Below, in pieces: positions 1-8,623 of a stretch of DNA of 64,000 nucleotides. Position numbers and translations under genes: made by a program. Every line of letters starts with the position of its first letter. Within the stretch, counting starts at the first letter, position 1. This stretch comes from Bacteroides intestinalis (lineage in GTDB: Bacteria > Bacteroidota > Bacteroidia > Bacteroidales > Bacteroidaceae), in contig NZ_CABJDN010000003.1 of assembly GCF_902364365.1 (NCBI RefSeq), positions 310,001 to 374,000 on the forward strand, given 5' to 3'. The notes beneath the pieces were generated by a model. The model was not told the origin of the DNA, did not search any database, and worked only from the letters and a program-made list of their open reading frames with translations.

Positions 1-1259
1 TTACATTCTTGGGACAAAATACCTGTTGGACATGTTCATTGGGATATTACTACTATAAAGAGGGGGAGCAACCCGCAGACCTAAATGAGGCTCATGTAAT
101 CATGTTATTCCCAAATACTCAGGATGGCAATTGGTCCAACAATCTCAATTTAGCAAAAAAGAGTGCAGGCATTGATCCACTGACCGCCGTACAACTAATG
201 TATTATCCCAATATCGCAAGCGGAAGTAAAGAAGGAGCAACAACGGCATTCCCCAAGGGTTATAGGATAGGTTTTGTATTAGCCACCAACGGCTGGAATA
301 ATCATGTTGGCGGTTTCACTGGATACAAAAAATACCGTGCTGCCACTTCAAGTGGTTTAAGTTTAAATGCCGATGGTGTGAATTTTAATGAACCACGCAC
401 TGCCGTTTATAGATATGGTGACTGGATATTGACTTCTTTTGAGGATTATATGACTGATGAAAACTTTAGCGATGTAGTTATTACTTTGAAATCTAATCCG
501 GTAGACGCTATTACCGATATACCCGTGACAAATCCTGATGATGATAAAACAAGCATTGATTTCCTTAAAGGTATATACGCATTCGAGGATCTTTGGCCCA
601 ATCAGGGAGATTATGACATGAATGATGTAGTTGTGCGATATAACTATGGCAACACCTTCAATGAAAAGAATCAAATATATTCCGAATCATTCACATTCAA
701 AACATTCCAGAATGTAGCTACCAATAAAAATGGTTTAGCATTCAGACTACTTACTAAAGGAAATATTAAGTCTACCACTTATTCTATTCGTAAAGAAGGT
801 GAGAAAGACTTTGCTGAAACGACATTTACATATGAACCTCAGGAAAACATATACCTCCTGACTGAAAATGTAAAAGACAATATGGGAGCAGAATATAAAG
901 TAACCGTTAATTATAGTGATCCCATTTCAACACAATCTGAAGCTCAGGCATTCATCTTTAAGAATGAAGAAGACGGTTTACGATGGGAAATGCATGTTCC
1001 TTTAGAAGTACCGACATCTAAAATGAACAAAGACTATTTTGGTCAGGGAGATGATGCTTCTCAAATATCTCAGAGTATCTACTATGTACGTAAAGGTAAT
1101 TACCCGTTTGCATTCTTCCTGAGTCGGGCTACAGAAAGTGATTTAAGCAAATTGTTGGATAGTGCCAACGAAAGAAAAGCTATTAATCTGTTATATAGCG
1201 GCTATGATGAATGGGTAACCAGTAATGGAGAAAAGAACAAAGATTGGTATAAAAAATAA
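1..1259 (+). CDS. LruC domain-containing protein, 3' part only
   Basis: The reading frame is open to the left edge, so the N-terminus and any signal peptide are outside the window; the in-frame TTG at position 9 is not a credible start. About 419 codons are visible. The first ~170 residues resemble the DUF4114-type beta domain. From about residue 185 the motif FEDLWPNQGDYDMNDVVVRY is the hallmark of the LruC/DUF4842 C-terminal domain, with clustered acidic residues suggesting metal binding. Proteins of this family in Bacteroides are secreted or surface lipoproteins of unknown role. It ends 61 bases before a strong hairpin terminator (1320-1357), and the next gene is convergent, so it is the last gene of its transcript. 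Domain call is good; function unknown. Confidence 0.8.
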   Translation, partial: TFLGQNTCWTCSLGYYYYKEGEQPADLNEAHVIMLFPNTQDGNWSNNLNLAKKSAGIDPLTAVQLMYYPNIASGSKEGATTAFPKGYRIGFVLATNGWNNHVGGFTGYKKYRAATSSGLSLNADGVNFNEPRTAVYRYGDWILTSFEDYMTDENFSDVVITLKSNPVDAITDIPVTNPDDDKTSIDFLKGIYAFEDLWPNQGDYDMNDVVVRYNYGNTFNEKNQIYSESFTFKTFQNVATNKNGLAFRLLTKGNIKSTTYSIRKEGEKDFAETTFTYEPQENIYLLTENVKDNMGAEYKVTVNYSDPISTQSEAQAFIFKNEEDGLRWEMHVPLEVPTSKMNKDYFGQGDDASQISQSIYYVRKGNYPFAFFLSRATESDLSKLLDSANERKAINLLYSGYDEWVTSNGEKNKDWYKK

Positions 1260-1319
1260 GTACTTCTAAAGAAATACTCAGAGACCGAAGATAGAAGCTG
1301 AGGGGCAAATGAATATATG

Positions 1320-1358
1320 AAGAGAGTATCCAGCTCATAAACGGATACTCTCTTTTTA
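1320..1358 (+). terminator. Rho-independent terminator after LruC gene
   Basis: A perfect 11-bp stem (agagagtatcc at 1321-1331 with ggatactctct at 1343-1353) and an 11-nt loop, followed by a run of T (1354-1358). It lies between convergent genes; the T-run is on the plus strand, so it primarily serves the LruC gene. Confidence 0.85.
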
Positions 1359-1370
1359 TTTACAAAGAAT

Positions 1371-2768
1371 TTATTCATTAAACCAGTCAATCTTCTTAGA
1401 GAAATACATCACCATCGCCAGTATCACAAACAATCCGAGACTACCGGCCAGCAAAGCAAAGGTTTCTAACTGGATAAGAATGAAAACATAAATGTAAAGA
1501 ACACTTAGCAAACCTACCATAATGAAAGCCGTTTTTTTTCTTTTTATAATCCCCAGCATGTATCCACCCACCAAAGCAATAGTAAGCACCGATGCCACCA
1601 AATAAGCCATATTAAAGCCAATATGCTCGGACATGGATAATAACAGACTATAGAATAGACAAAGAGCTAATCCCACCAACAAATATTGCAAGGCATGAAT
1701 GCGGGTTTTCTCCATTATCTCTGTGAAGAATATTACTGTAAAAGTAAGTAGAATAATCAGAATAGCATATTTAGTAGAGCGCATAGACTGTTGGTACTGT
1801 TCTACCGGCATTTTCAGGTTGACACCAAAATTAGAGTTTTGAATATCTTTAACGCTGGCATTCTGATAATTGACAAGTACCTGGGGATAATTCCGATTGA
1901 GATTCAACACCTGCCACTGTGCAGAGAAATCTTTCTCTGTAATCTCCCGTTTCTCGGGCAAATAATTACCATCAAAACTTGGAGTATTCCAATTTGCCTT
2001 CAGATTCACTTTGGTAGTTTTGCCCAATGGGGTAAAGTAGATAGACTGTGAACCTTTCAATTTAATTTTCATTTCATAAGGCAATTTCCTGTCTTCTTTC
2101 AGAGAGGAAAGGTCGACAATGGCATGAACACCCATACTTTCAATACCTCGTCCATCCATTCCCGGCTCAAATGTATATACAGAATCATTCAGTGTTATAC
2201 TAACCTGCTCACTGAGACCACGCATATCTGTTAGATTCAAGCAAACAGCTGCTCTGTTATACTGAAGCACATCCATGTCGACATTACTCTTACGGAGTTC
2301 TTCCGAACTAAAGAATCCCTTGAACAGTAATTCGGACTGATAGACATTTACCTTATAAATTCCTCTCTGAAGAATTTCTGTACTCAACTGTCCATCTATT
2401 GACAATTCATCAGGAAGCAATGTTATACTCCCCATAGTAACCTTCTTTACTCCATTATCTTCCTGAGTAACGGGGTATTGAAAGTTAATATAAGGGCCTG
2501 TAATAGTCTGTGCCAAACTCCACTTCTGGCCGACTTCCTCAATAGCATCTGCCTGTATCCGCCCACGTTCCCTAATCATATCTTCGATCATAAACATCGG
2601 GATCAACAGCAATAAAATTAGAAAAGCGATAACTACCACTTTAATCGATTTGGAGAAACGGCGTAAACAGCCGCTCGCCTGTTTCTTTGTTTCATTCAGA
2701 TTCTTTGCAAAATCTCCATTGAAATCTTCATTCAAATTGTCATTCAAATTGTCATTCAAATTGTTCAT
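1371..2768 (-). CDS. creD: CreD family inner-membrane protein
   Basis: 465 aa, the usual length of CreD (cell envelope integrity protein). After an Asn-rich N-terminus with the repeated pattern NLNDNLND there is a membrane anchor (about residues 38-60), a large periplasmic region of about 270 residues, and five to six C-terminal membrane helices (about 330-455) ending in a basic-aromatic tail. The family is known from E. coli, where creD is controlled by CreBC; its biochemical role is unclear. In Bacteroidetes it is commonly found, as here, downstream of a small HTH_34 regulator and a small membrane protein, all on the minus strand, which suggests co-transcription. Codons 2-13 contain short nucleotide repeats (caaattgtcattcaaattgt), a possible slippage site that would vary the N-terminal tail length. 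Confidence 0.9.
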   Translation of the reverse strand: MNNLNDNLNDNLNEDFNGDFAKNLNETKKQASGCLRRFSKSIKVVVIAFLILLLLIPMFMIEDMIRERGRIQADAIEEVGQKWSLAQTITGPYINFQYPVTQEDNGVKKVTMGSITLLPDELSIDGQLSTEILQRGIYKVNVYQSELLFKGFFSSEELRKSNVDMDVLQYNRAAVCLNLTDMRGLSEQVSITLNDSVYTFEPGMDGRGIESMGVHAIVDLSSLKEDRKLPYEMKIKLKGSQSIYFTPLGKTTKVNLKANWNTPSFDGNYLPEKREITEKDFSAQWQVLNLNRNYPQVLVNYQNASVKDIQNSNFGVNLKMPVEQYQQSMRSTKYAILIILLTFTVIFFTEIMEKTRIHALQYLLVGLALCLFYSLLLSMSEHIGFNMAYLVASVLTIALVGGYMLGIIKRKKTAFIMVGLLSVLYIYVFILIQLETFALLAGSLGLFVILAMVMYFSKKIDWFNE

Positions 2769-2827
2769 AATAGAATAGTATTAAGTAAGATATTTAGTAT
2801 TGTCCGGTTTTGTGTGAAGCCAAACAT

Positions 2828-3124
2828 CTACGTTGATTTCAGAAAATTCTCCAATGCTTCAATGTGAGTTTTGAAAGCTTTCTTCCCCTCCTTAGTGGCT
2901 TGGAAAGATGTTTTCGGCTTTCTGCCCATAAAACTCTTCCGGCAAACGATATACCCCAACTCTTCCAAAGCCCTCGTATGGCTTGCCAAGTTACCGTCCG
3001 TCAGTGAAAGTAATTCCTTCAAAGTATTGAAATCGGCATCTTCATTTACCATGAGAACTGCCATAATACCCAGACGAACTTTACTTTCAAATGCCTTATT
3101 TATATTTTGAAATGCTTCTATCAT
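2828..3124 (-). CDS. Winged-helix DNA-binding regulator (HTH_34 type)
   Basis: 98 aa, consisting almost only of a winged helix: residues 1-60 hold the helix-turn-helix (FNTLKELLSLTDGNLASHTR), followed by a wing with MGRKPKTSFQATKEGK typical of MarR/PadR-like HTH_34 proteins. No ligand or sensor domain is present. It starts 3 bases after the stop of the membrane-protein gene upstream and lies 59 bases ahead of creD, so the three form one operon. By analogy with neighbours of this type it probably represses its own operon; an inverted repeat at 3723-3741 upstream of the operon is a candidate operator. The effector is unknown. Confidence 0.85.
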   Translation of the reverse strand: MIEAFQNINKAFESKVRLGIMAVLMVNEDADFNTLKELLSLTDGNLASHTRALEELGYIVCRKSFMGRKPKTSFQATKEGKKAFKTHIEALENFLKST

Positions 3125-3127
3125 CTA

Positions 3128-3712
3128 TTATTTTTTTCTTTCGTACTGTAAATAAAACAACATGCCATACAAAATATGGAATCCACCAAAACCAATTGTC
3201 CAAAACATCAAGCCATGTCCTTCAAAGAAACAGTCTGCAATGCCCAGGCAAAGAAAAGTATATCCTAACCATGCTACATTGGAGTAAGTGAACTTAGACA
3301 CATTAACCAAAGAAAGTCCATAGAAAAGTAACATTACAGAAGATACAAGTCCGTAATGTTCATGTAGCAGTAAGGCTATACAGAACAACCCGCCCGTCAA
3401 CAATGGCAGTGAAAAATTCCATGCAATACGATAAGTTAGTTTACTGAATAGCTTTTGTTGCATCTTCTTGGCCTTATACCAGGATAAGATACAGGCGGTA
3501 ACAACTGAAACAGTCAAAACCAGTGAAGCAACCATTATTAGTCCTTCCCTATTATCTCCTGATCTTAATAACTGACCGGCCACATAAGCACCGGCTAATG
3601 CATACACTCCGGCCAAGACAGCCGTCATTCCACTGAGAGATACGAACTTGGAAGATCTTTCCATCAACTCCTTTATCTCATTTACTGATTCTATTGCTTT
3701 ATTCTTATTCAT
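3128..3712 (-). CDS. Small integral membrane protein, CreD operon
   Basis: 194 aa with five predicted membrane segments (about residues 26-46, 58-80, 97-117, 122-140, 155-185), a cytoplasmic, Lys/Glu-rich N-terminus and a basic C-terminus (YERKK). I do not recognise a catalytic motif. It is first in the operon with the winged-helix regulator (3-base gap) and CreD. Small membrane proteins of this sort commonly accompany HTH_34 regulators in Bacteroidetes, so it may modulate the regulator or the envelope response; that is inference from context only. Confidence 0.75.
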   Translation of the reverse strand: MNKNKAIESVNEIKELMERSSKFVSLSGMTAVLAGVYALAGAYVAGQLLRSGDNREGLIMVASLVLTVSVVTACILSWYKAKKMQQKLFSKLTYRIAWNFSLPLLTGGLFCIALLLHEHYGLVSSVMLLFYGLSLVNVSKFTYSNVAWLGYTFLCLGIADCFFEGHGLMFWTIGFGGFHILYGMLFYLQYERKK

Positions 3713-3722
3713 ATATAAAAAG

Positions 3723-3741
3723 TACTTTGTAGTGCAAAGTA
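3723..3741. promoter_or_regulatory. Inverted repeat in creD-operon promoter region
   Basis: TACTTTG at 3723-3729 and CAAAGTA at 3735-3741 form a perfect 7-bp inverted repeat with a 5-bp centre, 11-29 bases upstream of the first gene of the creD operon. Read on the minus strand each arm is close to the Bacteroides -7 element (TAcTTTG). It could be a promoter, an operator for the operon's own HTH_34 regulator, or both. Confidence 0.4.
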
Positions 3742-3816
3742 AAATATAAAAAATGAAAGGAGCAAAGAATATCGAAAAAAAATGTATTCAATGAGATTAA
3801 GCCGCATAAGAATCAT

Positions 3817-3824
3817 TATATTTG
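3817..3824 (+). promoter_or_regulatory. Bacteroides-type -7 element for DUF3795 gene
   Basis: TATATTTG matches TAnnTTTG exactly and lies 32 bases ahead of the start codon at 3856, in the divergent gap with the creD operon. Confidence 0.6.
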
Positions 3825-3855
3825 CAATCAACCAAATATCAACAGTCATAGCCTA

Positions 3856-4191
3856 ATGATGAAACAATTAATTGCTTGTTGCGGATTAGATTGCGAAAGC
3901 TGCGATGCCCGCATAGCTACTGTCAGAGATGACAATGAGTTAAGAGAAAAAACAGCCCAACTGTGGAGTAAGTTGAATAACATACCGGAGATTACGGCAG
4001 ATACCATTAATTGCATGGGCTGCCGTGTGGATGGGGTGAAAACGATGTATTGCAGCGACATGTGCGCAATCCGCAAATGCGTAAACGAAAAAGGATTTAA
4101 TACTTGTGGTGACTGTAAAGAATTGGATAACTGCCAGATAGTGGGTCCTATTTTTCAGCATACTCCCAGTGCTAAAGAAAATCTTCTATAA
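3856..4191 (+). CDS. DUF3795 Cys-rich protein
   Basis: 111 aa, cytoplasmic (no signal peptide). Twelve or so cysteines are arranged as ACCGLDCESCDA at the N-terminus, NCMGCRVDG in the middle and CSDMCAIRKC / CGDCKELDNC in the second half, the diagnostic pattern of DUF3795. These pairs suggest zinc or Fe-S binding, but no function has been shown for the family as far as I know. Two consecutive ATG codons begin the gene; either could be used. Transcribed alone from the -7 element at 3817-3824; the following gene has its own promoter. Confidence 0.85.
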   Translation: MMKQLIACCGLDCESCDARIATVRDDNELREKTAQLWSKLNNIPEITADTINCMGCRVDGVKTMYCSDMCAIRKCVNEKGFNTCGDCKELDNCQIVGPIFQHTPSAKENLL

Positions 4192-4203
4192 CATTGTAGT
4201 TGA

Positions 4204-4211
4204 TATATTTG
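4204..4211 (+). promoter_or_regulatory. Bacteroides-type -7 element for DUF6807 gene
   Basis: TATATTTG at 4204-4211 matches TAnnTTTG; the expected transcript start lies near 4218, 19 bases ahead of ATG 4237. This supports ATG 4237 rather than the in-frame TTG at 4228. Confidence 0.6.
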
Positions 4212-4236
4212 CACTGCCAACAAAACATTGATAGCT

Positions 4237-5205
4237 ATGTATAAATACACTGAAACAAAGAACATCATTTTATCTCTATTCCATTTAAGTTTTTTCGTGC
4301 TTTTCAGCTCATGCTCTTCTACCCACACTCCGTTTGCTGTGGTAGATACAAATAGAGCATTGGAGTACACAATGGATGGAAAACACTTGTTTACTTACAA
4401 TTATGCAGTAACTTATCCTCCACAGGGCGTAGATACTGTTTATAAACGAAGCGGATTCATCCATCCTCTACGTACATTGGAAGGTGAGGTACTGACTAAT
4501 TGTTCCCCATCCGACCATTATCACCATTTCGGCTTGTGGTATGCCTGGACAAAAACCACATTCGAAGAAAATGAAATTGACTTCTGGAATCTCTATAAGA
4601 AACAAGGTACGGTTCGTTTTCGGCAATTCGTTGAAGTGCAACCCGATGGTTTTTCTGCCGTACTCGACCATGTGGCATATCCCGACTCCACGAAAGAAAA
4701 AATAGCGATGACCGAGCAACTGAAAATCCGTATGGGAAAAACCAAACAACGAGGATATTACATTGACTATCACACCACGCTTCGTTGTGCCACTTCTGCC
4801 CCGGTAGTACTGGAAAGCTATCGCTATGGAGGCATTTGTATCCGTGTATGCGAAAGTTGGAACGGGCAGACAGCCGAGATGCTCACATCCGAAGGGCTCG
4901 ACCGCAACAATGCCGATGGATCACTGGCCCGTTGGTGCTACTTTCAAAAGAAACCCGGCAAAGACGATGCCTGTATCCTGATTGTTCCTTACCCCTCCAA
5001 TCTGAACTATCCCGAACCGATACGGGTATGGGATGATAAAGCCAATAATTCCCGGGGCGACCTGATGTGGAATTTCTCTCCAACCAAACACCAGTCATTT
5101 ACTTTGTATCCCGATCAGGAATTGCGTCTTTCTTATCGTATCTATGTGCTGGATGAATCGATAAACGCCTCTACTGCCGAGGCACTTGCAAAAGAGGTTA
5201 TCTAA
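4237..5205 (+). CDS. DUF6807 (PmoA-like) lipoprotein
   Basis: About 322 aa from ATG 4237. The signal peptide ends in a lipobox (LFSSC, Cys near residue 27), so it should be a periplasmic or outer-membrane lipoprotein. The rest is the DUF6807 domain, often annotated PmoA family although unrelated to methane monooxygenase activity: conserved FIHPLRTLEGEVLTN, the His-rich SDHYHHFGLWYAW, and DFWN. The fold is a beta-sandwich of the galactose-mutarotase kind, and homologues sit with sugar-catabolism genes in Bacteroidetes and Planctomycetes, so a carbohydrate-related role is likely (inference). It converges on the KDG kinase gene with only 11 bases between stops. Confidence 0.82.
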   Translation: MYKYTETKNIILSLFHLSFFVLFSSCSSTHTPFAVVDTNRALEYTMDGKHLFTYNYAVTYPPQGVDTVYKRSGFIHPLRTLEGEVLTNCSPSDHYHHFGLWYAWTKTTFEENEIDFWNLYKKQGTVRFRQFVEVQPDGFSAVLDHVAYPDSTKEKIAMTEQLKIRMGKTKQRGYYIDYHTTLRCATSAPVVLESYRYGGICIRVCESWNGQTAEMLTSEGLDRNNADGSLARWCYFQKKPGKDDACILIVPYPSNLNYPEPIRVWDDKANNSRGDLMWNFSPTKHQSFTLYPDQELRLSYRIYVLDESINASTAEALAKEVI

Positions 5206-5216
5206 TTGTATTATTT

Positions 5217-6290
5217 TTATCGTGATACCCTTCCGGATGTATTTCCTTGCATCAGGCTTTCTACTTCCTCCACCGTCACATGATTAAAATCACCGTATAC
5301 GGTATTCTTTAATGCAGAAGCTGCCAGAGCATATTCCAATGCTTTCTGATCATTATCCGGATACGTTATGAGACCATAAATCATGCCACCGACAAAAGCA
5401 TCACCGGCACCCACACGGTCCACTTCGCATTCGATATCATAAATACCTGTATGCTTCAATGTGTTATCAGAATAGAGGACAGCAGCCAGCAAATTATGAT
5501 TGGAAGTAATGGAATTACGAAGTTCCAAAAATGCCTTCTGGCAACGAGGAACAAGTTCCACCACCCGACGACCGAACTCTTGAAAGGCAGGAAGATTTGC
5601 TTCAAACGTAGTATCCGCAGCATCTACGGCTTTAAAACCGACAGGCTGTATGCCAAGTATCTCTTTATATTCCGGTTCGGCACCAAAAATAACATCACTA
5701 TATTGTACTAAAGGTTGCATGACTTCGGCAGCAGAACTCCCATAGTTCCAAAGTTTCTTACGGAAATTCAGATCACAGGAGATAGTCAATCCCATACGGT
5801 CAGCTATTTCAAGAGCCTCACGACATGCATCGGCACCATCTTGTGACAAAGCAGCAGCAATACCCGACCAATGAAACCAACCGGCATCAGAGAATATCTT
5901 TTCCCAATCAATCATACCCGGACGCAAGGTAGCAAAAGAAGAGCCTTCACGGTCGTAAACCACATTGGAATTACGGAATGCCGCACCACTTTCCAAAAAA
6001 TAAAGCCCCATGCGTTTACCACCAAAAACAATGCCTTCCGTACCTAAACCGTTAGCACGGAGCGAAGCTATACAAGCACGCGCCACAGCATTGTCTGGCA
6101 AACGGGTTACAAATTCTGTAGGAATACCAAAGTTAGCCAACGAAACGGCCACATTAGCTTCACTGCCACCGTAAGTGGCTATCATTTGATTGGTTTGTGA
6201 AAAACGAAGGAAATCAGGAGCAGTAAGCCTCAGCATTACTTCACCAAAGGTAACTACTTTCTTATTTGTGGCAATTTGTTTCTTATTCAT
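5217..6290 (-). CDS. kdgK: 2-keto-3-deoxygluconate kinase (PfkB family)
   Basis: 357 aa, cytoplasmic. PfkB/ribokinase fold: N-terminal GEVMLRLTAPDFLRFSQTNQ and YGGSEANVAVSLANFG (sugar-binding GG motif) and the C-terminal signature DRVGAGDAFVGGMIYGL containing the catalytic Asp. This subfamily phosphorylates 2-keto-3-deoxy-D-gluconate to KDPG, the step that follows uronate or unsaturated-uronide breakdown before KDPG aldolase. No aldolase is adjacent. It is transcribed alone from a -7 element at 6351-6358. Its role fits the uronide-degrading locus that begins 11 kb to the right, although a general role in pectin/hexuronate metabolism is equally possible. Substrate within PfkB sugar kinases is inferred. 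Confidence 0.85.
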   Translation of the reverse strand: MNKKQIATNKKVVTFGEVMLRLTAPDFLRFSQTNQMIATYGGSEANVAVSLANFGIPTEFVTRLPDNAVARACIASLRANGLGTEGIVFGGKRMGLYFLESGAAFRNSNVVYDREGSSFATLRPGMIDWEKIFSDAGWFHWSGIAAALSQDGADACREALEIADRMGLTISCDLNFRKKLWNYGSSAAEVMQPLVQYSDVIFGAEPEYKEILGIQPVGFKAVDAADTTFEANLPAFQEFGRRVVELVPRCQKAFLELRNSITSNHNLLAAVLYSDNTLKHTGIYDIECEVDRVGAGDAFVGGMIYGLITYPDNDQKALEYALAASALKNTVYGDFNHVTVEEVESLMQGNTSGRVSR

Positions 6291-6350
6291 ACGATGTCAA
6301 TAATAAAGATTAACTAAACAGCAAAGTTGTATTTTTATTCCAAGCAAACG

Positions 6351-6358
6351 CAAAGATA
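6351..6358 (-). promoter_or_regulatory. Bacteroides-type -7 element for kdgK
   Basis: On the minus strand the sequence reads TATCTTTG, an exact TAnnTTTG match, 61 bases upstream of the kdgK start codon. Confidence 0.6.
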
Positions 6359-6413
6359 TAATAATATTTATTGGCGGAAAAGCAGGGATAAAACATAATT
6401 ATCAGATTTGTTG

Positions 6414-6428
6414 TAACTTTGCAAAGTT
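6414..6428 (+). promoter_or_regulatory. -7 element overlapping a 14-bp palindrome ahead of nhaC
   Basis: TAACTTTG at 6414-6421 matches TAnnTTTG and lies 29 bases ahead of the nhaC ATG. It overlaps AACTTTGCAAAGTT (6415-6428), a perfect 14-bp palindrome covering the likely transcription start, which could be an operator; it may also be chance. Confidence 0.5.
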
Positions 6429-6449
6429 TTAACTGATATAACAAACAGA

Positions 6450-7886
6450 ATGAGTTCATTGAAAAAAATTCCCTCTCCCTTAGTTTCCCTCCTGCCCATC
6501 GTGTTATTGGTAGGAATGTTATTCGCCACCATACATACATTCGGAAGTGATGCATTGGAAGGAGGCAGCCAGATTTCCCTACTGACCACTACCGCTTTTT
6601 GCGTATTCATAGGCATAGCATTCTACCGTGTCCCCTGGAAAGATTACGAACTCGCCATCACAAATAATATTTCAGGAGTTGCTACAGCAATTATCATCTT
6701 GCTGATAATAGGTGCACTAAGTGGAGCATGGATGATAAGCGGCATCGTCCCTACTCTTATATATTATGGCATGCAAATTATTCATCCTGATTTTTTCCTG
6801 GCATCAACCTGTATCATCTGCGCATTAATTTCTGTTATGACGGGTAGCTCGTGGACAACAATCGCCACTATCGGTATCGCACTGATGGGTATTGGCAAAG
6901 CACAAGGGTTCAACGAAGGATGGATAGCAGGAGCCATTATCTCCGGAGCATATTTCGGTGATAAAATCTCCCCATTGTCGGAAACTACAATACTTGCTTC
7001 ATCCATAACAGACGTACCTTTATTCAAGCATATACGCTATATGCTGATAACCACCACTCCATCGCTGATTATCACACTGATCATCTTTACAGTAATGGGA
7101 TTCGTCATCGAAACAAACTCTACTGCGCACATGGAGGACTTTGCCGTGTCACTGAAAGATACATTCACAATCACTCCCTGGTTACTGATTGTTCCTTTAG
7201 TAACCGGAATACTTATTGCACGAAAAGTTCCGTCCATCATTACCTTGTTCATATCCACTATGCTGGCAGGTATATATGCCGTCATTTTCCAACCTGATTT
7301 ACTACGTGAAATTGCAGGAGAAAACAATATCTTCAAAGGGACAATGATGACATTCTACGGAAGTACCAGCCTGGATACAGGCAATAACATGCTGACAGAC
7401 CTTGTTTCTACACGTGGTATGGCCGGCATGATGAATACGGTCTGGCTGATTCTTTGTGCCATGTGTTTCGGGGGTGCCATGACGGCAAGCGGTATGCTGG
7501 GTAGCATAACTTCAGTCTTTGTACGTTTCATGAAAGGAAGAGTCAGTGTTGTAGCATCCACTGTTTGTTCCGGACTGTTTCTCAACCTCACTACCGCCGA
7601 CCAATATATCAGTATTATCCTCACCGGAAACATGTTTCGCAATATTTATGAGAAAAAAGGATATGAGAACCGATTATTGAGCCGTACTACGGAAGATGCC
7701 GTTACCGTGACATCCCCTCTGATACCGTGGAATACCTGCGGAATGACGCAGGCAACGATATTGAACGTATCTACGCTGACCTACCTTCCTTATTGCTTTT
7801 TCAACATTATCAGTCCGCTAATGAGCATCCTCGTTGCAGCCATCGGATATAAAATAGTGAAGCATCCCGTGAACAATCCCGAATAA
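6450..7886 (+). CDS. nhaC: Na+/H+ antiporter NhaC
   Basis: 478 aa, about eleven to twelve membrane helices, no signal peptide. Family features include the polar intramembrane stretches TGSSWTTIATIG, ISGAYFGDKISPLSETTILA and the C-terminal TADQYISIILTGNMF and TSPLIPWNTCGM, all typical of NhaC. It exchanges sodium for protons across the inner membrane. Transcribed divergently from kdgK from its own -7 element. The NhaC family also contains amino-acid/organic acid antiporters, so the ion specificity is by family assignment. Confidence 0.92.
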   Translation: MSSLKKIPSPLVSLLPIVLLVGMLFATIHTFGSDALEGGSQISLLTTTAFCVFIGIAFYRVPWKDYELAITNNISGVATAIIILLIIGALSGAWMISGIVPTLIYYGMQIIHPDFFLASTCIICALISVMTGSSWTTIATIGIALMGIGKAQGFNEGWIAGAIISGAYFGDKISPLSETTILASSITDVPLFKHIRYMLITTTPSLIITLIIFTVMGFVIETNSTAHMEDFAVSLKDTFTITPWLLIVPLVTGILIARKVPSIITLFISTMLAGIYAVIFQPDLLREIAGENNIFKGTMMTFYGSTSLDTGNNMLTDLVSTRGMAGMMNTVWLILCAMCFGGAMTASGMLGSITSVFVRFMKGRVSVVASTVCSGLFLNLTTADQYISIILTGNMFRNIYEKKGYENRLLSRTTEDAVTVTSPLIPWNTCGMTQATILNVSTLTYLPYCFFNIISPLMSILVAAIGYKIVKHPVNNPE

Positions 7887-7940
7887 AGGTTGTTTTGCAA
7901 TAAACGAACAAGAATCGTAAAACCTAAACATTAAAGAATT

Positions 7941-8531
7941 ATGAAAAAGTTTATTGCATTAGTAGCATTAGTGATGATGAGTGCGGCAACAACCGCCATG
8001 TATGCACAAGAAAGTAGAGCGGAACGCCGCGCAGACCGTAAGGCTCAAAGAGACGCTGAACGCGCCCGCCTGAAAGCAGAAGAACAAGTAGCCGACGCAG
8101 TATCGTATGATGACGCCGTTGCTGCATTGAAAGCCCACCAATTCGTACTGGAAGCTGACCAGGTAATGTTCCGTAACGGACAGACAGCTTTCGTTAACTC
8201 CAACACCAACTTTGTACTGGTAAATCAAGGACGTGGTACCGTACAGGTAGCATTCAACACAGTATATCCCGGTCCTAACGGTATCGGTGGTGTAACAGTA
8301 GATGGTTCTACCTCGGATATGCAGATTACAACCGACAAGAAAGGCAACGTAAACTGCCAGTTTAGCATTCAGGGTATCGGTATCTCTGCACAGATTTTCA
8401 TTTCGCTGACTAACGGTGGAAACAATGCTACCGTAACCATCAGCCCGAACTTTAACTCCAATACGATGACGCTGACTGGTAACCTCGTTCCATTAGACCA
8501 ATCCAGCATCTTTAAAGGACGTTCCTGGTAA
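7941..8531 (+). CDS. DUF4251 secreted protein
   Basis: 196 aa with a clear SPI signal peptide (MKKFIALVALVMMSAATTAMYAQ). The mature protein starts with a highly charged helix (ESRAERRADRKAQRDAERARLKAE type) and then a beta-rich domain of about 130 residues with the DUF4251 features VLEADQVMFRNGQTAFVNSNTNFVLV and FQIQGIGI-like strands. Predicted periplasmic or outer-membrane-associated; function unknown for the family. Followed by a strong terminator at 8557-8613, so it is the end of a transcript. Confidence 0.88.
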   Translation: MKKFIALVALVMMSAATTAMYAQESRAERRADRKAQRDAERARLKAEEQVADAVSYDDAVAALKAHQFVLEADQVMFRNGQTAFVNSNTNFVLVNQGRGTVQVAFNTVYPGPNGIGGVTVDGSTSDMQITTDKKGNVNCQFSIQGIGISAQIFISLTNGGNNATVTISPNFNSNTMTLTGNLVPLDQSSIFKGRSW

Positions 8532-8556
8532 AGCCCTTTACAATATATATATTTCC

Positions 8557-8613
8557 ACTCCGCTGCAAATTGCCAGAAATGTGTACATTTGCAGCGGAGT
8601 TTTTTATATTTTT
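8557..8613 (+). terminator. Strong terminator that overlaps the next promoter
   Basis: A perfect 14-bp stem (actccgctgcaaat at 8557-8570 with atttgcagcggagt at 8587-8600), 16-nt loop and T-rich tail (8601-8613). The T-rich tail also holds TATTTTTG (8607-8614), an exact TAnnTTTG match, and the right arm supplies a TTTG 19 bp upstream of it, so the same bases seem to end one transcript and start the response-regulator transcript. Confidence 0.85.
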
Positions 8614-8614
8614 G
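8607..8614 (+). promoter_or_regulatory. -7 element of the response-regulator gene
   Basis: TATTTTTG matches TAnnTTTG. The expected start of transcription is near 8620, leaving at most a few bases before ATG 8624, so the mRNA is nearly leaderless. Confidence 0.6.
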
Positions 8615-8623
8615 CATCCATAT

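Noticed and set aside
9..11. TTG at position 9 as the start of the LruC protein
   Set aside because: The frame stays open to the window edge and no signal peptide follows, so the gene is cut by the edge.
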